This document shows positions 59,062-64,000 of a stretch of 64,000 bases of DNA, one piece after another. Position 1 is the first letter of the stretch, and each line of letters opens with the position of its first letter. The notes under the pieces were generated by a model. That model was not told the origin of the DNA, searched no databases, and was given only the letters and a program-made list of their open reading frames with translations. Origin of the DNA: Lentzea alba (GTDB lineage: Bacteria; Actinomycetota; Actinomycetes; Mycobacteriales; Pseudonocardiaceae); the NCBI RefSeq assembly GCF_011067745.1, contig NZ_JAAMPJ010000007.1:230601-294600 (forward strand). The letters are read 5' to 3'. The position numbers were made by a program, and so were the translations under genes.

Positions 59062-59434
59062 GACCGGCCTCCGTGGTGCGGCTCATCAACTGAAGGACGG
59101 AAAGCCACGTGGCCACGCCGACAACCTGCCCGTCGTCGAGGACTGGCGCGCACCGCACCTCGTAGCGGCTCATCGCGTCGAAGAGTGCCGCAGCAGGCGT
59201 GTCCGCCGTGGTCACCAGCTCCGGCTGCGACATCACCTGCTGCACGAACGGTGACGGCACGCCTTCCTTGCCGCGCATCACGTCGACTCTCGTGACCACG
59301 CCCAGGAACACGCCCTCGTCGACGACGGGCAGCATGCTGAGCCCGAAGTCGTCCATGAGGCCGCCCGCGTGGCGGGCGAAGTCGCGTGGCCCGACCGTGA
59401 CGAGCGGGCGGATCATCGCGTCGCGGACGTTCAT
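59042..59434 (-). CDS. Two-CBS-domain protein
   Basis: A 130-residue protein made of one CBS pair (about 5-55 and 70-125; DAMIRPLVTVGPRDFARHAG and VMSQPELVTTADTPAAALFD). It likely senses adenine nucleotides. The ATG overlaps the universal stress protein stop (ATGA) and its end overlaps the ATPase start, so it may regulate the pump directly. Confidence 0.83.
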   Translation of the reverse strand: MNVRDAMIRPLVTVGPRDFARHAGGLMDDFGLSMLPVVDEGVFLGVVTRVDVMRGKEGVPSPFVQQVMSQPELVTTADTPAAALFDAMSRYEVRCAPVLDDGQVVGVATWLSVLQLMSRTTEAGRAAVHS

Positions 59435-59880
59435 CGCGTCGTCTCCGCGAGCTCGCGGTCGTTCACCGGGATGACGACGATCGGCGCGTGTGCGTGCCGC
59501 ACCACGTGCATGCTCGTCGAGCCGAGCACCATCTGGCGGATCCGGTGGTCGGTGTGCGAGGCGACGACCAGCATCGCGGCGCCCTCCGAGGCCTTCTCCA
59601 GCGTTTCGGCCGCGTCGCCGCGGAGGCTCTGCCGGATGATCTCGGGCAGCTCCTGACGCTTTTCCGACGCCTTCTGCACTGCCTTGTCGATCAGAGCCTG
59701 CGACTCGGCCCGCACTCGCTGCTCGGTGGTCTCGGTCCAGTCCGTCAACGCCTCGAACGTCCAGGCGTGGATGACGTGCAGCGAGCATCCGCGCACCACG
59801 GCCTCGTCCAGCGCCCACTCCAGTGCTCGGTGAGACGCGGGCGTTCCGTCGATACCCACAACGATCGGCTTGGTGATCAT
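59431..59880 (-). CDS. Universal stress protein with altered ATP loop
   Basis: A 149-residue UspA-domain protein (VVGIDGTPASHRALEWAL at the start). The ATP-binding G-2x-G-9x-G(S/T) motif is degraded: ASHTDHRIRQMVLGST has Ser and Asp where the first two Gly should be. It probably does not bind ATP in the standard way, unlike the USP at 62480-62983. It is in the operon with the GNAT-acyl-CoA synthetase fusion, CBS protein and ATPase. Confidence 0.85.
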   Translation of the reverse strand: MITKPIVVGIDGTPASHRALEWALDEAVVRGCSLHVIHAWTFEALTDWTETTEQRVRAESQALIDKAVQKASEKRQELPEIIRQSLRGDAAETLEKASEGAAMLVVASHTDHRIRQMVLGSTSMHVVRHAHAPIVVIPVNDRELAETTR

Positions 59881-59903
59881 GGCTGTTCTCCCTCGGTTTC
59901 TGG

Positions 59904-62483
59904 TCAGGTGGTGCGCAGGCGGCGCAGGAACGGGTCGCTGGGCTGGGCCGGTGCGACGCGCACGCGCGCGTCCACGACCACGCATCCGGTCTCGGTCAAC
60001 AGCAGCGGGTTGATGTCGAGTTCGACGACCTCGGGCAGTGCGCCGGCGAGTTCGGCTACCCGCAGCAACACGTCTCGCACGGCTTCCTCGTCGGCGTCGG
60101 CGAGGACGTGGCCCGCGGTTCGGAACCCGTGCAGCAGGTCGTCAGCGTCCGCTGTGGACAGTGGTGCCAGCGCGGCGGCGCGGTCGTCGAGCAGGTCGGT
60201 GTCCACGCCGCCGAGTCCGGTGACCACGAGCGGCCCGAACTTCTCGTCGGTGACGACGCCGACGAGCAGCTCGCGGCCGCCGGTGGCCATCGGTTGCACG
60301 AACACTCCGCGCAGCCGGTCGCCGAAGCGTTCTTGGAAGGCGCGGAAGGCTTCCGCCACAGCGCCCGCGTCGGTAACTCCGAGTTCCACGCCGCCTCCCT
60401 TGCTCTTGTGCAGCAGGTCGTCGGCCACCGCCTTGAGCGCGACCGGGCAGTCGTACGCCTGCTGTGCCGCAACGGCGTGCTCCACGGTGGTCGTGAGCGT
60501 TCCGCCGAGCACAGGCAGCCCGAACGCGTTCAGCAACGAAACGACTTCGTCCGGCGGCAGCCATCCGTCCCGGTCAGCCACCAACGCTCTCGCCGCGTCG
60601 AGATCCATGCGGCTGAGGCGGGCGAACTCGCGAGGCCGGGCCAGCCATTCGGCGCGCTCCACCAGCCTTGCCAGCGCCGCGGCGGCACGGGCAGGTTCGG
60701 CGTAGCAGGGCACTTCGCCCGCGAGCCGTTCGGTTTGGCCTGTGCGCACAGCGAGAACTGGCTTGCCGTCGACGTTGTGCACGCCGGCGGTGGGATCGCC
60801 CAGCGCCGTCGGCACGGTCACGGTGATCACGGCGTCGACCGCCGGGTCCGCGCCGATGATGTCGAGGCAGCGCGCGAAGGTCTCCTCGTCGACGACCGCG
60901 GTGGTGTCGACCGGGTTGTGCAGGCTCGCCGTAGTGGGAACCAATTCCGCCAGCGCTGTGCGCGTCTTGTCACCGAGCTCGGCCACGTGCAGTCCCTGCC
61001 GCATGCAGGCGTCCGCTGCCAGCACGCCGAGTCCACCGGCGTTGCTCAGCACGGCGACCGACCGTCCACTGGGGAGCGGTTGCCAGCTCAACGCCATGAC
61101 GGCGTCGGTCAGTTCCGGCACGCTGTCGACCGCGATCACGCCCGCCTGCCGGAACAACGCGTCCCTGGTGACCGAGGGCGTCGCGGTCGAGGCGGTGTGC
61201 GAGGCGGCGGCGCGCTGGCCAGCCTCGCTGGTGGCCGCGCGGATCGCCAGCACCGGTTTGGCCGCGGCGACCCGGCGGGCGAGGCGGGCGAACTTGCGCG
61301 GGTTGCCGAAGGACTCCAGGTACAGCGCGATGATCCGGGTGTCCTGGTCGTGCTCCCACCACATCAGCAGGTCGTTGCTGCTGATGTCGAGCTTGTCGCC
61401 GGTGGAGACCAGGTTCGACAGCCCGAGTCCGAGGCGGCGCAGCTCTTCCTGCACGCCGATCGCGATGCCGCCGGACTGGGTGGCCACCCCGATGCCGCCC
61501 GCGAGCGTGCGGTCCGCGGCGAAGGTGGCGTTCATCCGCACACCCGGCGCACTCGTCGACACACCAAGGCAGTTCGGCCCGACGAGCCGCATTCCACGTG
61601 CACGAACGGCTTTCAGCAGTTCCTCGGCGTCGACGCCGGACGAGATGACGACCAGAGCCTTGACACCACGGCGACCGCACTCTTCGGCGACGGCGGGTAC
61701 GGCCTTCGCCGGTACGCACAGCACCGCCAGTTCGGGTGCCTCAGGCAGCTCGCTCACCGAGCCGTAGCAGTCGACACCCGCCACGGACTTCGCGTGCGGG
61801 TTCACCGCGTACAGGTCGCCCGTGAAGCACCCCTTCAGCAGGTTGCGCAGTACCGCGTGTCCCACCGATTCCGGCGACCGACCGGCCCCGATCACGGCGA
61901 TCGACGCAGGCCGCAACACGTGGGCCAGGCTCGCGACGTCGGCGACCGACTCGCGCGCGCTCATCGCGTCGAGGTAGGTGTCGCCGGGTTCCAGCACGAG
62001 CTCGACGTAGACGACCTCACCGTCGGGCACGATGCCCGTGACCAGGCCCATGTCCGTGAACACGCGCAGCATCCGGCCGTTGATCGTGAGCACCTCGGCG
62101 GTGAAGCGCCGCACGCCTCGACTGCGCGCCAGCGAGGCCAGGTGTTCGAGCAGAAGCGTGCCGACGCCGTGGGTTTGCTCGGCGTGCGAGACGACCAGCG
62201 CAACCTCGGCGAAGTCCGTCTCCCGCACCACCACGTAGCTCGCGGCCCCCAGCAACCGGTTCTCCCGGAACGCGCCGAGCACCACGTGCCGCGGCGCGTC
62301 CGGCGAGATCATCCGCTCGACGAAGTCCTCCAGCTGCCGCGGCGACGTGCTGAAGAACCTCAGGTACCGGTCCTCGACCGGCAACCCGCGGTGCAGCTCG
62401 AGCAGGGCCGGCACGTCGTCCGGTCCCAGCTCGCGCACCGTGACGACCGAGCCGTCCGTCAGCAGCGCCGCCGCCGCGTTCAC
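59904..62483 (-). CDS. GNAT acetyltransferase fused to ADP-forming acyl-CoA synthetase
   Basis: An 859-residue fusion. An N-terminal GNAT domain (about 10-150; VALVVSHAEQTHGVGTLLLEHL acetyl-CoA site) precedes the CoA-binding domain (185-310; IAVIGAGRSPESVG), the succinyl-CoA-ligase-like domain (ATQSGGIAIG), the catalytic His loop (ASHTAS) and an ATP-grasp domain (about 630-840). The usual order in PatZ-type lysine acetyltransferases is the reverse (GNAT C-terminal). The GTG start overlaps the USP stop (GTGA). It could set CoA and acetyl-lysine levels in dormancy; the GNAT target is unknown. Confidence 0.83.
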   Translation of the reverse strand: MNAAAALLTDGSVVTVRELGPDDVPALLELHRGLPVEDRYLRFFSTSPRQLEDFVERMISPDAPRHVVLGAFRENRLLGAASYVVVRETDFAEVALVVSHAEQTHGVGTLLLEHLASLARSRGVRRFTAEVLTINGRMLRVFTDMGLVTGIVPDGEVVYVELVLEPGDTYLDAMSARESVADVASLAHVLRPASIAVIGAGRSPESVGHAVLRNLLKGCFTGDLYAVNPHAKSVAGVDCYGSVSELPEAPELAVLCVPAKAVPAVAEECGRRGVKALVVISSGVDAEELLKAVRARGMRLVGPNCLGVSTSAPGVRMNATFAADRTLAGGIGVATQSGGIAIGVQEELRRLGLGLSNLVSTGDKLDISSNDLLMWWEHDQDTRIIALYLESFGNPRKFARLARRVAAAKPVLAIRAATSEAGQRAAASHTASTATPSVTRDALFRQAGVIAVDSVPELTDAVMALSWQPLPSGRSVAVLSNAGGLGVLAADACMRQGLHVAELGDKTRTALAELVPTTASLHNPVDTTAVVDEETFARCLDIIGADPAVDAVITVTVPTALGDPTAGVHNVDGKPVLAVRTGQTERLAGEVPCYAEPARAAAALARLVERAEWLARPREFARLSRMDLDAARALVADRDGWLPPDEVVSLLNAFGLPVLGGTLTTTVEHAVAAQQAYDCPVALKAVADDLLHKSKGGGVELGVTDAGAVAEAFRAFQERFGDRLRGVFVQPMATGGRELLVGVVTDEKFGPLVVTGLGGVDTDLLDDRAAALAPLSTADADDLLHGFRTAGHVLADADEEAVRDVLLRVAELAGALPEVVELDINPLLLTETGCVVVDARVRVAPAQPSDPFLRRLRTT

Positions 62484-62983
62484 AGCAGTGGTCCGGGAGT
62501 CAGCGGTGCGGCCGTGGCAGCGAGTGCGTGGTCCTGCTCGACCTTCACCTCGCGGACCACAACAACCGGGCACGAGGCGTGGTGCACGCAGTAAGCACTC
62601 ACCGAGCCGAGGATCGCCTCGACGATCCTGCTGTGCCCGCGGCTACCGACCACCAGCAGCGCCGCGTCCGCCGACGCTTTGAAGAGCACGTCGCGCGCGT
62701 CGCCTTCGACCAGGATCCGGCGGATCTCCACGCCCTCGAGCCCCTCCACCGACCGGTCGAGGACCCGCTGGGCCGCCGCCTTCATCGCCTGGGGCGACAC
62801 GTCGGCGAACACCTCGGCGGGCAGTGGCCCGATCATCACGCCGTAGTCCGCGTGCCACGCCGTGACCGCGTCGACCGCGCACCCGCGCCTGCGGGCGTCC
62901 TCGACAGCCCATCGCAGCGCGGCCAGCGAAGCAGGTGATCCGTCAACTCCGACCACCACGGGCCGGGACTCGTTCTCGCTCAT
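62480..62983 (-). CDS. Universal stress protein, ATP-binding type
   Basis: A 167-residue UspA-domain protein. VVGVDGSPASLAALRWAV is the start of the fold, and VVGSRGHSRIVEAILGSVS keeps the full G-2x-G-9x-GS ATP loop. It leads an operon of five genes (USP, GNAT-acyl-CoA synthetase, USP, CBS, ATPase), with a near-perfect DosR-like box 60 bp upstream. Confidence 0.88.
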   Translation of the reverse strand: MSENESRPVVVGVDGSPASLAALRWAVEDARRRGCAVDAVTAWHADYGVMIGPLPAEVFADVSPQAMKAAAQRVLDRSVEGLEGVEIRRILVEGDARDVLFKASADAALLVVGSRGHSRIVEAILGSVSAYCVHHASCPVVVVREVKVEQDHALAATAAPLTPGPLL

Positions 62984-63042
62984 GTACTTCAGCCTCGCGG
63001 GCGGCGTCGCCGCCGGTGAGTGCCCGCGGTCCCCCGCCGCTC

Positions 63043-63056
63043 GGGACCTTGGTCCC
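63043..63056. promoter_or_regulatory. DosR/DevR-like box of the USP-ATPase operon
   Basis: GGGACCTTGGTCCC is an inverted repeat of 6-bp arms around TT and fits the DosR core with one change. It ends just before the stop of the MgtC-like gene, 60 bp upstream of the USP start. Confidence 0.65.
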
Positions 63057-63060
63057 CGGC

Positions 63061-63579
63061 CTACCAGGCCATGCCCAGCCCGACCGCGACGATCACGGGC
63101 GCGAGCCACGCGGCGAGTCGGAGCGCGAACCCAGGCCCGCCGGCCACCGTGGCCAGAACGAGCTTCACCACCGTGTTCGTCGCCAGCGCCGCGCCACAGG
63201 CCAGCACGGCGGTGTGCACCGGAACCGACTGGGGTGCAAGGGAAGCGGCTGCGATCGCGGCGGCGTGCGCATCGGCCAGTCCTCCGAGCGCGCCAGCGGC
63301 CACCACTCCCCCGACACCGAGCCGGTCCGCCGCCGCGCCGGGCTCGGACGTGCGCAGGTACCAGGCGATGACAAGCGCGGCCACAGCGCCGAGCGCGACC
63401 CCGAGCGCGACCGGCGAGAGTGCCGCGCTCACCGCTCCAGCGAGCGCGATCAGCGGAAACGTCCGCGAACCGGCGGGACGGGTCGAGTTGTGCGCGTTGT
63501 CGTGCTCGCGCTCCACCCCGAGCAGCAGGCCGATCGCGAGCGCCGTCGCGAGGTGGCTGAGTGCGACAGCGGTCTCCAC
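63061..63579 (-). CDS. Short MgtC/DUF4010-like membrane protein
   Basis: A 172-residue membrane protein. The first half (LATALAIGLLLGVEREHD, FPLIALAG) is the MgtC/SapB domain start; the second half (VAAGALGGLADAHAAAIAAA) resembles the C-terminal part of DUF4010. Full MgtC-DUF4010 proteins have about 420 residues, so this is a short form, maybe an internal-deletion product that remains in frame. The GTG start is 3 bp after the preceding small gene's stop. Confidence 0.7.
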   Translation of the reverse strand: METAVALSHLATALAIGLLLGVEREHDNAHNSTRPAGSRTFPLIALAGAVSAALSPVALGVALGAVAALVIAWYLRTSEPGAAADRLGVGGVVAAGALGGLADAHAAAIAAASLAPQSVPVHTAVLACGAALATNTVVKLVLATVAGGPGFALRLAAWLAPVIVAVGLGMAW

Positions 63580-63582
63580 GGC

Positions 63583-63720
63583 TCAGCCCGCGTGCGACCG
63601 CGCGGCTTCGTCCTCGGCCGTGACGATGTGCGCGTCCGGGCCGGGGAACACCAGCGCTTCGTGTTCGGTGTCCAGCCGGCGCACGACGTGGGGCGGCCCG
63701 TCGCCTGCTTTCGCTCTCAT
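63583..63720 (-). CDS. Small hypothetical protein, 45 residues
   Basis: ATG at 63718-63720 with GGAGG seven bases before it encodes MRAKAGDGPPHVVRRLDTEH and a charged tail. No membrane segment, no known family. It precedes the MgtC-like gene by 3 bp and shares a DosR-like box with the divergent USP gene. Confidence 0.55.
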   Translation of the reverse strand: MRAKAGDGPPHVVRRLDTEHEALVFPGPDAHIVTAEDEAARSHAG

Positions 63721-63800
63721 GGCGTCCTCCATCCGAGTCGTGCGATCGAGGGTTCGCCTCGCACGGGCGCGTGAGCAGTGCGGATGGGCTCGCCCGGCTC

Positions 63801-63814
63801 GTGACGTTGGTCCC
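63801..63814. promoter_or_regulatory. DosR/DevR-like box between small ORF/MgtC-like and USP genes
   Basis: On the minus strand GGGACCAACGTCAC keeps the GGGAC half of the DosR core and part of the other. It is 52 bp before the USP start (plus) and about 80 bp before the small-protein start (minus). Confidence 0.4.
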
Positions 63815-63866
63815 TGCCGGCACGTAGATCCCGCCGCCACGCTGAATCCGAGCGATGGGAGCAGCC

Positions 63867-64000
63867 ATGAGGACACCTGTGATCCTGGTCGGCGTCGACG
63901 GTTCGCCGGAGTCGCGCGCCGCACTGCGGTGGGCGATGGAAGAGGCCGCGCACCGAGGAGCCAGGGTGGAGGCGATGCTCGCCTATCACCAGGAGCCTGT
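63867..64000 (+). CDS. Universal stress protein, N-terminal part only
   Basis: The 44 residues in the window (MRTPVILVGVDGSPESRAAL and on) are the start of a UspA domain; the rest lies beyond the right edge. GGGAG lies in front of the ATG. A DosR-like box is in its promoter. Confidence 0.82.
   Translation, partial: MRTPVILVGVDGSPESRAALRWAMEEAAHRGARVEAMLAYHQEP

Noticed and set aside
60108..62594. 828-codon plus-strand frame opposite the GNAT-acyl-CoA synthetase gene
   Set aside because: Shadow frame; the minus-strand protein has all expected domains.
1..64000. CRISPR arrays, rRNA, tRNA, insertion sequences, prophage genes
   Set aside because: No regularly spaced short repeats, no tRNA-like cloverleaf, and no transposase, integrase or phage structural motif were seen in any frame.

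Overview
The window looks like chromosome from a high-GC actinomycete. GC content is very high throughout, third codon positions are almost all G or C, and GTG starts and 4-bp ATGA/GTGA gene overlaps are common. A zinc transporter with AztA-D-type genes and a set of DosR/DevR-type dormancy genes point to a filamentous actinomycete, perhaps Pseudonocardiales; genus level is a guess. I see no rRNA, tRNA, CRISPR array, insertion sequence or phage genes. The first 11 bases are all G, so the left end is probably a contig edge with a sequencing artefact.

Bases 1-50,000 are mainly a nitrogen-compound catabolic island with three regulatory blocks. Block 1 (1-12,680) has a ROK repressor and an operon for a class III PLP enzyme, a small-molecule kinase and a succinate-semialdehyde-type dehydrogenase. 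It also has a divergent operon for a DAO-type amine oxidase and a large FAD/Fe-S 2-hydroxyacid dehydrogenase, plus a haloacid-dehalogenase-like protein, an amino-acid-type ABC importer and a cupin. Three copies of one operator, each on a promoter -35 box, link these genes. Block 2 (21,029-42,626) has a second, near-duplicate ABC importer in the opposite orientation. With it are two sarcosine-oxidase-like enzymes, two zinc deacylases, aldehyde dehydrogenases, an aldo/keto reductase, second copies of the dehalogenase and the DAO-type oxidase, aspartate ammonia-lyase, homoserine dehydrogenase and an SDR. Two sister IclR regulators with nearly the same DNA-binding domain share a conserved operator. 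Block 3 (42,677-49,979) is a GABA-transaminase-like, FAD/Fe-S dehydrogenase and succinate-semialdehyde dehydrogenase operon divergent from a PucR-type activator. The blocks repeat the same enzyme kinds, so I read the island as parallel routes for import, oxidative deamination and semialdehyde oxidation of amino-acid-like compounds. The substrates cannot be read from sequence.

Between blocks 1 and 2 (12,830-20,994) lie a lipoprotein plus fused two-domain peptide/metallophore-type permease under an IdeR-like iron box, then a zinc importer (AztD, AztC, an AztB-lipoprotein fusion, AztA) with a Zur-like box in the divergent promoter. Bases 34,814-38,360 are gene-poor: a LysR remnant, a small HAD phosphatase, an Lrp/AsnC regulator, and an orphan gene between two long imperfect direct repeats.

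Bases 50,219-52,146 hold a SulP anion transporter with its ArsR-type repressor and a perfect 11-bp-arm palindrome. Bases 52,394-64,000 resemble the DosR regulon of mycobacteria: CBS/BON proteins, an Acg-type nitroreductase, a DoxX-like protein, an Rv1733c-like membrane protein, a CtpF-like P-type ATPase, three universal stress proteins, a GNAT-acyl-CoA synthetase fusion and an MgtC-like protein. Four GGGAC-type DosR-like boxes sit in the promoters of these genes.
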